A stretch of DNA of 36,559 nucleotides from an uncultured Oscillibacter sp. (GTDB taxonomy: Bacteria > Bacillota > Clostridia > Oscillospirales > Oscillospiraceae), in assembly GCA_947245315.1 (NCBI GenBank), contig CAMXNV010000001.1, positions 1 to 36,559 on the forward strand, written 5' to 3'. Position 1 is the stretch's first letter, and each line of letters opens with the position of its first letter. A model generated the notes under the pieces. That model had not been told where the DNA came from. It was given only the letters and a program-made list of their open reading frames with translations, and did no database searches. The translations under genes and the position numbers were made by a program. Positions 1-7,928 of the stretch are shown piece after piece.

Positions 1-2
1 TG

Positions 3-1388
3 CTGGTCCAGGCCCGGGAGCACCTGATTAAAAAGACCTTCGAGGCCATCCAGGGGGCCAAGAACGTCATTCTCCATTTCTATAACTCCACCTCCACCCT
101 CCAGCGGAAGGTGGTCTTTCACATGGACTGCGACGGCATCACCAAAATCGCCACCGACGCCGCTGATCTGATCTATGAGATGTCCCAGCCAATGATTGAA
201 TCCGGTATGAATCTCCGCTTTGAATACTCTCCGGAGTCGTTTATGGGCACCGAGATGGACTACGCCGTGGAAATTTGCCAGGCCGTCCTGGACCACCTCC
301 ACGCCACGCCGGAGAACAAGGTCATTTTGAACCTGCCCACCACGGTGGAGAACTGTATGCCCAACCAGTTCGCCGACATGCTGGAGTACTTCATCCGCAA
401 GCTCCCCTCCCGGGACTGCGCCGTCATCTCCCTCCACCCCCACAACGACCGGGGCTGCGGCGTGGCCACCACGGAGATGGGCCTGCTGGCGGGGGCCGAG
501 CGGGTGGAGGCCACCCTCTTCGGCAACGGCGAGCGCACGGGCAACGTGGACATGGTCACCCTGGCCATGAATATGTACACCCAGGGCGTGGACCCGGAGC
601 TGGACTTCTCCAATATCAATAAGATCAAGGAGATGTACGAGCGCTGCACCAAGATGCCCGTGGGCGACCGGCAGCCGTATGTGGGCAAGCTGGTCTTCAC
701 CGCCTTCTCCGGCAGCCACCAGGACGCCATCAACAAGGGCGTCCAGTATATGAAGTCCTCGGGCACCGAGTACTGGGAGATTCCCTATCTCCCCATCGAC
801 CCGGCGGACGTGGGCCGGGAGTACGAGCCCATCATCCGCATCAACTCCCAGTCCGGCAAGGGCGGCGCGGCCTACATCATGGAGCACGACTTCGGCTTCG
901 ACCTGCCCAAGTCCATGCAGCCGGAGTTCGGCCACATCATTCAGGTGGAGACGGACAAGGTGGGCAAGGAGGTGGCCCCGGAGCGGATCAACGAGCTCTT
1001 CCACCAGGAGTATATCGAGGCCAAGCAGCCCTACCAGCTCCTCAAGCACGCCTTCCAGGAGACCATCGACGACGAGGGCCACTCCCACGTGGCCTTCCAG
1101 GGGACCCTCCGGCACACGGACACGGTCTTCCAGGTCTCCGGCGAGGGCAACGGCCCCATCGACGCCTTCTTCAACGCCATCCAGGGGGAGAAGATCTCCC
1201 GGTTCTCCTTCCTAGACTACGCCTCCCATGCCATCACCGACGGCTCCGACTCCCAGGGCGTGGCCTATATCCTGCTCCAGGACCAGCGCACCGGGAAGCA
1301 GTATTGGGGCGTGGGCCTCAGCCACAACATCAACCTGGCGCCCCTCCGGGCCATCCTGGCCGCCATCAACCGGGCCAAGCGGGCCTAA
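3..1388 (+). CDS. leuA: 2-isopropylmalate synthase (5'-truncated by window edge)
   Basis: LeuA condenses acetyl-CoA with 2-ketoisovalerate, the first committed step of leucine synthesis, in the cytosol. The reading frame is open from base 3, so the N-terminus with the first catalytic motif lies outside; about 461 residues are visible. The DRE-TIM metallolyase barrel is recognisable from the metal-binding HPHNDRG stretch and the following GAERVEATLFGNGERTGN segment. The second half, with GKGGAAYIMEHDFG and a region ending in ILAAINRA, fits the linker and the C-terminal LeuA dimer domain that binds leucine in this family. Codon use is strongly GC-biased, like the neighbours. A strong intrinsic terminator follows at 1565-1594. 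Homocitrate or citramalate synthase is the alternative, but the long form with this linker favours LeuA. Confidence 0.93.
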   Translation: MVQAREHLIKKTFEAIQGAKNVILHFYNSTSTLQRKVVFHMDCDGITKIATDAADLIYEMSQPMIESGMNLRFEYSPESFMGTEMDYAVEICQAVLDHLHATPENKVILNLPTTVENCMPNQFADMLEYFIRKLPSRDCAVISLHPHNDRGCGVATTEMGLLAGAERVEATLFGNGERTGNVDMVTLAMNMYTQGVDPELDFSNINKIKEMYERCTKMPVGDRQPYVGKLVFTAFSGSHQDAINKGVQYMKSSGTEYWEIPYLPIDPADVGREYEPIIRINSQSGKGGAAYIMEHDFGFDLPKSMQPEFGHIIQVETDKVGKEVAPERINELFHQEYIEAKQPYQLLKHAFQETIDDEGHSHVAFQGTLRHTDTVFQVSGEGNGPIDAFFNAIQGEKISRFSFLDYASHAITDGSDSQGVAYILLQDQRTGKQYWGVGLSHNINLAPLRAILAAINRAKRA

Positions 1389-1437
1389 GCTCTGAAAGGC
1401 AATCCTCTCACAATGCGGCCTCCCGGCAAAGCTGGGC

Positions 1438-1515
1438 AAGTTTACAGAACTTTAAAAAAGTTCTGTAAACTTATGATTTTAATGGTGCAGGAAACCCTTC
1501 CTGGGTTTCCCGCAC
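1438..1515. repeat. Two hairpins downstream of leuA
   Basis: A perfect 15-bp inverted repeat (1438-1452 with 1458-1472, loop TAAAA) is followed by a second stem (1485-1497 with 1503-1515, one mismatch, loop TTCCT). Neither has a clean T-tract, so they are not ordinary terminators. They may be mRNA 3'-end stabilisers or remnants of a hairpin repeat. Confidence 0.6.
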
Positions 1516-1564
1516 ACACCCTTCCTTCCCGTCGAACCAGTCTTCTGCGTTTTTGACAGCCTGC

Positions 1565-1594
1565 GGCCTCCCGGCTCTGCCGGGAGGCCCTTTT
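1565..1594 (+). terminator. Intrinsic terminator of leuA
   Basis: A 10-bp GC-rich perfect stem (GGCCTCCCGG 1565-1574 with CCGGGAGGCC 1580-1589, loop CTCTG) is followed by CTTTT. Confidence 0.8.
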
Positions 1595-1632
1595 CTCCTC
1601 TCCGCGCCGTCCTTCCGCCCGAAGGCACTCTT

Positions 1633-1791
1633 CTAGCCTCTCCGGTCCCGCTCCGGCTCCTCCCCCGGCCCCCGGTTCCTCGCACCCATGCCCGCCTCCA
1701 TACCGGCCATGAAAATCAAGACCTTCAGCACCTGCTCGTCCTGCATCTGGGTAATCTTCTCAATCACGGCCTGCCGATCCGTAAGCTCCAT
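1633..1791 (-). CDS. Small 52-aa protein with QV..VL.F helical motif
   Basis: Short gene of unknown function. It begins at an ATG with a perfect AGGAGG eight bases upstream, and a good promoter sits behind it (TTGACA-N17-TAAGCT), so it is very likely expressed. The N-terminal two-thirds is one amphipathic helical segment (IEKITQMQDEQVLKVL, residues 10-25). The tail after residue 37 is charged and disordered-looking (Arg/Glu/Pro/Gly). The helical segment closely resembles the C-terminal part of the divergent XRE regulator (LEKMNDDQVKAVLAFI), which suggests a shared dimerisation or partner-binding surface. It could be a small modulator of that regulator. No family name can be given. Confidence 0.72.
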   Translation of the reverse strand: MELTDRQAVIEKITQMQDEQVLKVLIFMAGMEAGMGARNRGPGEEPERDRRG

Positions 1792-1824
1792 GGTAATCCT
1801 CCTTCCGGTTTCTTGAATGGTTAA

Positions 1825-1853
1825 AGCTTAACATAAATGGTTTACCTTGTCAA
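1825..1853 (-). promoter_or_regulatory. Sigma-A promoter for the 52-aa gene
   Basis: On the minus strand, TTGACA (1848-1853), a 17-bp spacer and TAAGCT (1825-1830). Confidence 0.7.
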
Positions 1854-1854
1854 C

Positions 1855-1893
1855 AACTTATTACTTGACTTATTTAAGTTTTCCTGCTATTCT
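1855..1893 (+). promoter_or_regulatory. Sigma-A promoter of the XRE gene with possible operator
   Basis: TTGACT (1865-1870), a 17-bp spacer and TATTCT (1888-1893). The -35 lies between an inverted pair, AACTTA (1855-1860) and TAAGTT (1875-1880), and ACTTATT is directly repeated 12 bp apart. This would suit an autoregulatory operator; operator function is inferred. Confidence 0.6.
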
Positions 1894-1916
1894 ACCAGTC
1901 ATAAGGGGGTGTGACC

Positions 1917-2330
1917 ATGAACCAATGTGACCGGATCAAGTCCATTCTTCAAGAGAACAAATTAAAGCAGAAGGAGCTGGCCGCCGGGCTGGGCGTGACG
2001 GAGAGCTATATTTCGGTTCTGCTGAAAAAGCCGGAGGTGCGCCTTTCCCGCTCCATCGCCGCGCTGATTGAGGAAAAGTACGGCTACAGCGCCGACTGGG
2101 TGCTGAGCGGCGCCGAGCCCAAGCTGAAGCGGGCCAGCCGGAACAGGTCCCTGTCGGAGCTCCACCAGAAGGCCCTGGCCCAGCTGGAAAAAATGAACGA
2201 CGACCAGGTCAAGGCCGTCCTCGCCTTTATCAACTCCCTGGGCGACATCGAAAAATCCCTGGCGGAGCACGGAGAGAACGCCGCAAAGGCAAGCCGTACC
2301 GCCTCGGGGGAGCCGCCGGAAAATCTGTGA
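1917..2330 (+). CDS. XRE-family HTH transcriptional regulator
   Basis: 137-residue DNA-binding protein. Residues 3-58 form a Cro/CI-type helix-turn-helix (IKSILQENKLKQKELAAGLGVTESYIS), followed by a YGYSADWVLSGAEP stretch typical of phage-repressor-like XRE proteins. The C-terminal part (about residues 80-110) carries an LEKMNDDQVKAVLAFI helix that is also found in the divergent 52-aa gene. The ATG at 1917 was chosen over the GTG at 1911 because AAGGGGG (1903-1909) is then correctly spaced. The short divergent intergenic region suggests control of itself and of the minus-strand gene. The alpha/beta hydrolase starts 26 bases downstream and is probably co-transcribed. Confidence 0.88.
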   Translation: MNQCDRIKSILQENKLKQKELAAGLGVTESYISVLLKKPEVRLSRSIAALIEEKYGYSADWVLSGAEPKLKRASRNRSLSELHQKALAQLEKMNDDQVKAVLAFINSLGDIEKSLAEHGENAAKASRTASGEPPENL

Positions 2331-2356
2331 GCCCGCGCTGAAAGGGGGAGCATGCA

Positions 2357-3112
2357 ATGCCGTTTTTTCAATACTGTGAGCACTCTATTTTTTACGAGGA
2401 ATACGGAGCGGGCGAGCCCCTGATCTTTCTCCACGGCAACACCGCCTCCTCCAAGCTCTTCCAGCCCCTCGTGCCTCTGTACGCCGGGCGGTTCCGATGC
2501 ATTCTCATCGACTTTCTGGGGAACGGAAGGTCCGGACGGGTGACGGCCTTCTCCCCCGGGCTGTGGCACGACGAGGCCCTGCAAGCCGCCGCGCTGGCGG
2601 AGCATTTGCAGTGCAGGGGAGCCGTTCTGATCGGGACCAGCGGCGGGGCCTGGGCGGCCCTCAACGCGGCCCTGGAGCGCCCGGAGCTGTTCCGCGCCGC
2701 CGTGGCGGACAGCTTCGACGGGCGCACGCTTGGCAGCCGGTTTTCTCAGAAGCTCCTGTCCGAGCGGGCCGCGGCGAAGGCGGACCCGCAGGCCAGGCAG
2801 TTTTACGAGTGGTGCCAGGGCCCGGACTGGGAGACTGTCGTCGATCTGGACACGGAGGCCCTGCTGAAGTGCGCGGAGGAACAGCGCCCCCTGTTCCACC
2901 GGCCCCTGGAGGAGCTGCGCCTCCCGGTGCTGCTCCTGGGGAGCCGGGGGGACCGCCTTTGCAGGGAGGACCTTCCGCAGGAATACGAAGAGATGGCGGC
3001 CTCCATGCCCCGGGCCTCCGTCCATATCTTCGAGCAGGGCGGACACCCGGCTATCTTGACAAATGCCGAACAGGCCGCGGAGGTCATCCGCGAGTTTATT
3101 CTGACGGCATGA
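2357..3112 (+). CDS. Alpha/beta-fold hydrolase
   Basis: 251-residue cytosolic hydrolase of the alpha/beta superfamily. The oxyanion segment FLHGNTASS is at residues 24-32, the nucleophile elbow GTSGGA puts the Ser near residue 97, and the C-terminal GGHPAIL supplies the catalytic His. A candidate acid lies in the GSRGDRL segment. There is no signal peptide. The length and the cap region (residues 120-190) match small esterases or lactonases of the MhpC type; the substrate cannot be read from sequence. The gene lies just behind the XRE regulator with an AAAGGGGGAG ribosome site and ends at an intrinsic terminator, so the two probably form one unit. Confidence 0.87.
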   Translation: MPFFQYCEHSIFYEEYGAGEPLIFLHGNTASSKLFQPLVPLYAGRFRCILIDFLGNGRSGRVTAFSPGLWHDEALQAAALAEHLQCRGAVLIGTSGGAWAALNAALERPELFRAAVADSFDGRTLGSRFSQKLLSERAAAKADPQARQFYEWCQGPDWETVVDLDTEALLKCAEEQRPLFHRPLEELRLPVLLLGSRGDRLCREDLPQEYEEMAASMPRASVHIFEQGGHPAILTNAEQAAEVIREFILTA

Positions 3113-3135
3113 CGGCAAATGTGGAGGAGGGAAGC

Positions 3136-3167
3136 AAAAGAGGCCCCTTTGGAAAGGGGCTCTTTTT
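3136..3167 (+). terminator. Intrinsic terminator after the hydrolase
   Basis: GCCCCTTT pairs with AAAGGGGC around a GG loop, the A-rich 5' flank pairs with the TCTTTTT tail, and one G is bulged. The tail has five T residues. Confidence 0.75.
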
Positions 3168-3210
3168 ACTTTCCACCCAACGGAAATGACATAGCCGCCG
3201 GGAGTGTCCT

Positions 3211-3389
3211 ATTAGCAGATTTATTGTGGGGGGCCCTGCCCCTTCCGTTTTTCGGTCGTGCCAGGCTCCCGGGGAAATGGCCTGGTCTGGGGACCAGGCC
3301 CCACAGGGTGTTCTATCGATAGAAGAAGTGTGGGGCCGGTCCCCAGACCGGCCATTCCCCGGAACCATGGCGGTTTCAGAGGAACGGGC
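3211..3389 (-). repeat. Dispersed ~180-bp hairpin repeat, copy 1 (inverted)
   Basis: On the minus strand this stretch aligns end to end with 14445-14629. Both contain the 10-bp palindrome CTATCGATAG (here 3313-3322), both end in an identical 17-mer (ACAATAAATCTGCTAAT), and both begin with GCCCGT-CCTCTG-AAACC. The palindrome is flanked by two stem-loops, 3279-3300 (9-bp stem) and 3334-3353 (8-bp stem), so the copy is itself an imperfect giant palindrome. It has no open reading frame of its own. It fits a non-autonomous mobile or REP-like element. Confidence 0.78.
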
Positions 3390-3392
3390 CCC

Positions 3393-3421
3393 TTGCATTT
3401 TCCCGGCGCACCTGCTACACT
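3393..3421 (+). promoter_or_regulatory. Promoter for the VOC protein gene
   Basis: TTGCAT (3393-3398), a 17-bp spacer and TACACT (3416-3421), with an extended TGC immediately before the -10. It lies just outside the dispersed repeat. Confidence 0.65.
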
Positions 3422-3475
3422 AGCTCTCAGGACGTTCAACGCGGAACGCTCAAAAAGGAAAAGGAGGAGCAAGCA

Positions 3476-3826
3476 ATGCAGAACACATTTGAATTGTTGC
3501 ACGTGGGGTTCAACTGCCCCAATCCCGAGGAGGCCTGGAAGCTGACGGAGCTCCTGGGCATGATGTTCAACCTCTCCACCCGGCAGGGCAACAAGTCGGA
3601 TTTCGCCGGGAGCTATTTTGAGAGCATGAAGGCCCCCTTCCTGGGGACCAACGGGCACATCGCCATGGGGACGGCGGACCTGGAGGCCGCCGTAGCGGAG
3701 CTGAAGGAAAAGGGCTTTTCCTTCAACCAGGACACCGCCGCCTACTCCGAGGACGGCAAGCTGAAAAACATCTACCTGGCCGGGGAGTTCGGCGGCTTCG
3801 CCATCCACATCATGCAGCGCAAGTAA
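3476..3826 (+). CDS. VOC-fold (glyoxalase-like) protein
   Basis: 116-residue protein with the vicinal-oxygen-chelate pattern: an N-terminal beta strand with HVGFN, a central NGHIAMGTADLEAAVAELKEKG motif and a C-terminal GEFGGFAIHIMQ strand. From memory of the family it resembles the small VOC domain that follows KDPG/KHG aldolases in some clostridia, so a role beside sugar-acid metabolism is possible, but no aldolase gene is near. The start has a strong AAGGAGGAG site. The gene has its own promoter and sits 44 bases before the AEC permease, so the two may be co-transcribed. The substrate and metal are not identifiable. Confidence 0.8.
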   Translation: MQNTFELLHVGFNCPNPEEAWKLTELLGMMFNLSTRQGNKSDFAGSYFESMKAPFLGTNGHIAMGTADLEAAVAELKEKGFSFNQDTAAYSEDGKLKNIYLAGEFGGFAIHIMQRK

Positions 3827-3870
3827 AAAGAGCGGCCCAAGCAGCCCAAGCGATACCAAAGGAGTTACCC

Positions 3871-4812
3871 ATGCGAGAAAACTTTCTGGCGGCCCTGGGG
3901 GCGGTTCTGCCCATGGCGCTGCTGATGGCCCTGGGGGCGGGGACCCGCAGGGCCGGGGTGGTGGACCGCCCCACCATGCGGAGCCTGGATAAGCTGACCT
4001 TCCGGCTGTTCATGCCCGTGCTGCTGTTTAAAAACATCTACGAGACGGACCTCTCCCAGAATTTTGACCCGCGGGAGATTCTCTTCGTCGTCCTGGCCCT
4101 GGCGGCGCTGCTCCCCCTGGCCCTGCTGCTGCCCCGCCGCCTGGAGCCGGACCCCGTGCGGGCCGCCACCATCGGCCATGCCATGATGCGGACCAACTAC
4201 CTCCTCTTCGGCGTCACCGTGGCGGAGTCCATCTACGGCGAGGGCCGCATCGGCTCCGTGGCCCTGGTGGGGGCGGTGGCCGTCCCCATCACCAACGCCC
4301 TGGGGGTGGTCATCCTGGAGTCGGGCCTCTCCGGCCGGACGAGCCCGGGGAAGCTGGCTCTGTCCATCCTGAAAAACCCCATGGTCCTGGCCACGCTGGC
4401 GGCCCTGGGGCTGATGGCCCTGCCCGTCCGCCTCCCCGCCCTGCTCTGGGGGGTGATCCGGGACCTGGCCGGGGTCACCACCACCCTCAGCTTCATCTCC
4501 CTGGGGGTCAGCCTGGACCTGGGAGAGGCCCGGGCCAACCGCCGCCGCCTGGCCGTGGGCACGGGACTGCGGACGGTGCTGGTGCCCCTGGTGTTCCTGC
4601 CCCTGGCGGTGGCCCTGGGCTTCCGGGGCCAGAGTTTGTGCGCCCTGATGGTCCTCTTCGCCGCGCCCACGGCGGTGGCCTCCTATCCCATGGCCGTGGC
4701 CATGGGGGCCGACGGGCCCCTGGCGGGCCAGCTGGTCTGCGCCACCACCGTGCTGTCCGTGTTCACCATGTTCTGCTGCACCTTCCTCTTCCAGAGCCTG
4801 GGCCTGCTCTGA
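3871..4812 (+). CDS. AEC-family (auxin efflux carrier-like) transporter
   Basis: 313-residue integral membrane protein of the AEC family in the BART superfamily. About ten hydrophobic segments can be traced, for example residues 8-24, 68-90, 124-145 and 228-250. Family-typical sequence includes a Pro-containing segment FRLFMPVLLFKNI near residue 50 and PTAVASYPMA near residue 270, which forms the crossover region in the second half. Bacterial members export or import organic acids such as malate or malonate; the substrate here cannot be assigned. The start is supported by AAAGGAG. The preceding VOC gene is 44 bases away. A 13-bp hairpin follows the gene but lacks a T-tract. Confidence 0.9.
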   Translation: MRENFLAALGAVLPMALLMALGAGTRRAGVVDRPTMRSLDKLTFRLFMPVLLFKNIYETDLSQNFDPREILFVVLALAALLPLALLLPRRLEPDPVRAATIGHAMMRTNYLLFGVTVAESIYGEGRIGSVALVGAVAVPITNALGVVILESGLSGRTSPGKLALSILKNPMVLATLAALGLMALPVRLPALLWGVIRDLAGVTTTLSFISLGVSLDLGEARANRRRLAVGTGLRTVLVPLVFLPLAVALGFRGQSLCALMVLFAAPTAVASYPMAVAMGADGPLAGQLVCATTVLSVFTMFCCTFLFQSLGLL

Positions 4813-4838
4813 GGGGAGGAGGCCGAAATAGGATATCC

Positions 4839-4870
4839 GGAGGCCGGGGACCGCTGCGTCCCCGGCCTCC
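4839..4870. terminator. Strong hairpin after the AEC gene
   Basis: A perfect 13-bp GC-rich stem (4839-4851 with 4858-4870, loop CGCTGC). No T-run follows, so termination is likely but not certain. Confidence 0.5.
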
Positions 4871-4886
4871 GCTTGCATACCCGCCC

Positions 4887-4933
4887 TTCACATCTTGTTC
4901 ACATCTTGACTTTTGACCCCAAAGGTGTATAAT
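4887..4933 (+). promoter_or_regulatory. Promoter of the envelope cluster with tandem PhoP-box-like repeat
   Basis: TTGACT (4906-4911), a 16-bp spacer and TATAAT (4928-4933). Directly upstream the 11-mer TTCACATCTTG occurs twice in perfect tandem (4887-4897, 4898-4908). Each begins with TTCACA, spaced by 5 bases, which fits the Bacillus PhoP box pattern TT(A/C/T)A(C/T)A-N5. Control by phosphate, or by another OmpR-type regulator, is inferred. Confidence 0.68.
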
Positions 4934-4987
4934 CGTCCTATATTCGACACGTTTCGCGTCCCCGTCTTTTGAGGAGTTGGTATTCAC

Positions 4988-6373
4988 ATGGCCTTTCATT
5001 CCGCCCCCTTCCTGTTCTTCTTTTTCCCCGCGGCCTGGCTGCTCAGCCTGTTGGTGTCCGGCAGGGGACGGAGCTATGTTCTCATCGCCGTCAGTTTGGC
5101 CTTCTACGCCTGCGGCCAGTGGCAGGGGCTTCCCTGTCTGCTGCTGTCCGCCGTTGTGAGCTGGGCTGCCGGTTTTTTCATGCCCCGGGTCCGGCGGAGA
5201 AAGGCCCTGCTGGCGGCTTCCCTGACCTTCCACCTGCTGCTCCTGGGGACCTTTAAGTACCTGGACTTCTTCACCGGCGCCCTGAACCAGCTGCTGGGGA
5301 CGGAGCTCCCGGCGGCGGGGCTGCTGCTGCCGGTGGGCATTTCCTTTTTTACCTTCAAGTCCATGTCCTACCTGGTGGACGTCTACCGGGACGAGAACGC
5401 CGGGGCGCGCCGCTTTTCCGACGTGCTGCTCTACGTCTCCTTCTTCCCCCAGGTGACCTCGGGCCCCATCTCCCGCTTCGGCCAGTTCATCCGGGGGCTG
5501 GACAGTCCCCGGGTCACCGCCCAGGGGGCCGCCAGGGGCCTCCGGCGCTTCACCGTGGGCTTCGCCAAGAAGGCCCTGATCTCCGAGATGGCGGCCACGG
5601 TGGTCAACGCCGCCTTTACCCTGGGGGACGGCCTGGACGCCCGCATGGCCTGGCTGGGGGCCGTCGCCTACACCTTACAGATCTACTTCGACTTCTCCGG
5701 CTACAGCGACATGGCCATCGGCCTGGGGAGCCTCTTCGGCTTCGAGACTCCGGAGAACTTCGACTACCCTTACATCTCCGCCTCCATCACCGAGTTCTGG
5801 CGGCGCTGGCACCTCTCCCTCTCCCTCTGGTTCCGGGACTACCTGTACATCCCCCTGGGCGGGGGACGCCGGGGCCGGGGGCGGAAGTGCCTGAACAAGG
5901 CCCTGGTCTTCCTGCTCTGCGGCCTGTGGCACGGGGCCAGCTGGACCTTCGTCCTCTGGGGCGCGTGGCACGGCCTCCTCTCCGCCCTGGAGAGCGCCCT
6001 GCCCATGAAAAAGGAGACGCCCCTGGGCCGCTGCCTGGGGCACGTCTACACCCTGCTGGCCGTTTGCCTGGGCTTTGTGGTCTTCCGGGCCGCCACGGTG
6101 GAAGAGGCGTTCACGGTCCTCCGGGCCATGTTCACCGGCTTCACCCTGACCTCCGCCTCCACCCTGGCCCTGGCGCGGATCAGCCCCGCCGTCTGGTGCG
6201 CCCTAGCCGCGGGAATCGCGGGCAGCCTGCCCCTGGGCCCCTGGCTCAAGCGGCGGCTGGACGGGAAGTGGCTGGAGTTCTCCTCCTTCGCCGGGGCGGC
6301 GGCCCTGTTCGCCCTGTGCCTCCTGGCCGCGGCGGGCAGCAGCTTCCAGCCCTTCATCTACGCCCAGTTCTGA
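4988..6373 (+). CDS. MBOAT-family membrane O-acyltransferase (AlgI/DltB-like)
   Basis: 461-residue polytopic membrane protein that moves acyl groups, usually acetyl, across the membrane onto an extracellular polymer. AlgI-type landmarks are present: LLPVGISFFTFKSMSYLVDVYR near residues 117-138, the FFPQVTSGPISR loop, YFDFSGYSDMAIGLG, the ITEFWRRWHLSLSLWFRDYLYIPLGG block, and CGLWHGASWTFVLWGAWHG, whose first His is the conserved catalytic residue. The length matches the family. The DHHW/AlgX-like gene 141 bases downstream is the usual partner. The polymer could be a secondary cell-wall polysaccharide or a capsule; the acceptor is not shown by sequence. GAGGAG lies 11 bases before the ATG, slightly far. 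Confidence 0.93.
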   Translation: MAFHSAPFLFFFFPAAWLLSLLVSGRGRSYVLIAVSLAFYACGQWQGLPCLLLSAVVSWAAGFFMPRVRRRKALLAASLTFHLLLLGTFKYLDFFTGALNQLLGTELPAAGLLLPVGISFFTFKSMSYLVDVYRDENAGARRFSDVLLYVSFFPQVTSGPISRFGQFIRGLDSPRVTAQGAARGLRRFTVGFAKKALISEMAATVVNAAFTLGDGLDARMAWLGAVAYTLQIYFDFSGYSDMAIGLGSLFGFETPENFDYPYISASITEFWRRWHLSLSLWFRDYLYIPLGGGRRGRGRKCLNKALVFLLCGLWHGASWTFVLWGAWHGLLSALESALPMKKETPLGRCLGHVYTLLAVCLGFVVFRAATVEEAFTVLRAMFTGFTLTSASTLALARISPAVWCALAAGIAGSLPLGPWLKRRLDGKWLEFSSFAGAAALFALCLLAAAGSSFQPFIYAQF

Positions 6374-6514
6374 GAGACGAAAAATTTTTTAAAAATTTCT
6401 CCAAACCATAAAACCAAACGGCCTCCTCATGGTACTAATATAATGTAGAGAGTTTGGGGGTCCTTCCCCTCCCTTCTCTGCCATCCTATTGAGAAATCGT
6501 CGAGAGGCACTGTT

Positions 6515-7903
6515 ATGAAAAAGAATGCCGCCTACGCCGCCTTCACGGCCCTCATCCTGCTGCTGTGCCTGCTCCCCTCTCTGGGGATGCTGCTGCCCGC
6601 CCGGGAGGAAGAGGCCGGAGGCAACCAGGCCCTCTCCAGGGCCCCCTCCCTCCGGGACCCGGAGGGAAATTGGAACACCGGCTATCTCTCCCAGCTCCAG
6701 GACTACGCCGGAGACAACTTCTATCTCCGCCAGGACATGATTACCGCCTGGTCCGCCCTGAACGCCAAGCTCCTCCGGAGCTCCATCACCGAGGACGTGG
6801 TCCTGGGCGGGGACGGCTGGCTCTACTTCGCCGACACCCTGCCGGACTACGCGGGACTAGACCCCTTGACGGACCGGGATATCTTTTCCGCCGCCCGGAA
6901 CCTGGCCCTGATCCAGGAGTACTGTGAGGAGCAGGGGGCGGACTTCCTCTTCACCCTGGCCCCTAATAAGAACTCCCTCTATCCGGAGCACATGCCCGCT
7001 TTGCCGCAGGATGATTTGCGCTCCAACGCCGGACGGCTGGCGGAGGAGCTGGCGCGGCAGGGCGTGAACTACCTGGACTGCTTCGCCCTCTTCCAGGGGC
7101 AGGAGGAAACCCTATATTTCAAGACCGACTCCCACTGGAACGGCAAGGGCGCGGCCCTGGCCGCCGACGCGGTGAACGAGGCCCTGGGCCGGTCCTCCCG
7201 GTACTTTGAGGGCCCCTTCGCCCCGGAGGAGAGCCACAAGGGGGACCTCTACGACATGCTCTATCCCGCCGGGGAGGGCCTGGAGACCGATCAGGTCTAT
7301 CGCGGCGAATTGACCATAGAATACGACGTGCCCATCCGCTCGGCGGAGAACCTGACCATCATGACCCACGGCGGCGGGGAGGGCTCCCTGCTGATGTTCC
7401 GGGACTCCTTCGGGAACAACCTCTACCCCTACCTGGCGGACAGCTTCGACGCGGCCCTGTTCTCCCGGTCCATGCCCTACCGGCTGGACCTCGTGGCCCA
7501 GCGGGAGGCAGACTGTGTGGCGGCGGAGCTGGTGGAGCGGAACCTCCGGTATCTCATCCGGAACGTGCCCGTCATGCCCGCGCCGGTGCGGGAGCTGCCC
7601 GAGGGTTACCCCGAGACGTTTTATATCTGGCATGACAAGAACGACGGAATCGTTTTTTCCGTCCGGCCCTCCGACGATTTACCGGGTTACACCCTGGTCA
7701 CCGGCCCTCAGATTGCGGAAGATTTGATTCTTCCGGCGGTGACCCCGGACTCCCAGGTGCTGATTCCCGCGTCGGACGGAAATTATTATGAGGCGTTTTT
7801 GCTGGAGGACGGCGGCGCGGGCCTCTACCTCCCGGAGGGCGTGCGGCCCTTGGGCGTCGCCTACGCCCCGGTCTGGGGCGTCCCTTGGAATACGGAAGCT
7901 TGA
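6515..7903 (+). CDS. DHHW / AlgX-AlgJ-like SGNH-type acetylation partner
   Basis: 462-residue protein with one N-terminal membrane anchor (residues 5-27) and an extracytoplasmic domain. The segments GGDGWLYFADTLPDY, TLAPNKNSLYPEHMP and YFKTDSHWN (the DxHW motif, residues about 206-211) are those of the AlgX/AlgJ/DHHW family, and MFRDSFGNNLYPYL supplies the candidate nucleophile Ser. These proteins act with an MBOAT acyltransferase to place O-acetyl groups on exported polysaccharide, which fits the gene directly upstream. The 141-bp gap between the two holds a TATAAT (6439-6444) without a convincing -35, so a weak internal promoter is possible. The SLH protein starts 25 bases downstream. Confidence 0.88.
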   Translation: MKKNAAYAAFTALILLLCLLPSLGMLLPAREEEAGGNQALSRAPSLRDPEGNWNTGYLSQLQDYAGDNFYLRQDMITAWSALNAKLLRSSITEDVVLGGDGWLYFADTLPDYAGLDPLTDRDIFSAARNLALIQEYCEEQGADFLFTLAPNKNSLYPEHMPALPQDDLRSNAGRLAEELARQGVNYLDCFALFQGQEETLYFKTDSHWNGKGAALAADAVNEALGRSSRYFEGPFAPEESHKGDLYDMLYPAGEGLETDQVYRGELTIEYDVPIRSAENLTIMTHGGGEGSLLMFRDSFGNNLYPYLADSFDAALFSRSMPYRLDLVAQREADCVAAELVERNLRYLIRNVPVMPAPVRELPEGYPETFYIWHDKNDGIVFSVRPSDDLPGYTLVTGPQIAEDLILPAVTPDSQVLIPASDGNYYEAFLLEDGGAGLYLPEGVRPLGVAYAPVWGVPWNTEA

Positions 7904-7928
7904 ATCAGGTATAAAGGAGAGTACGAGC

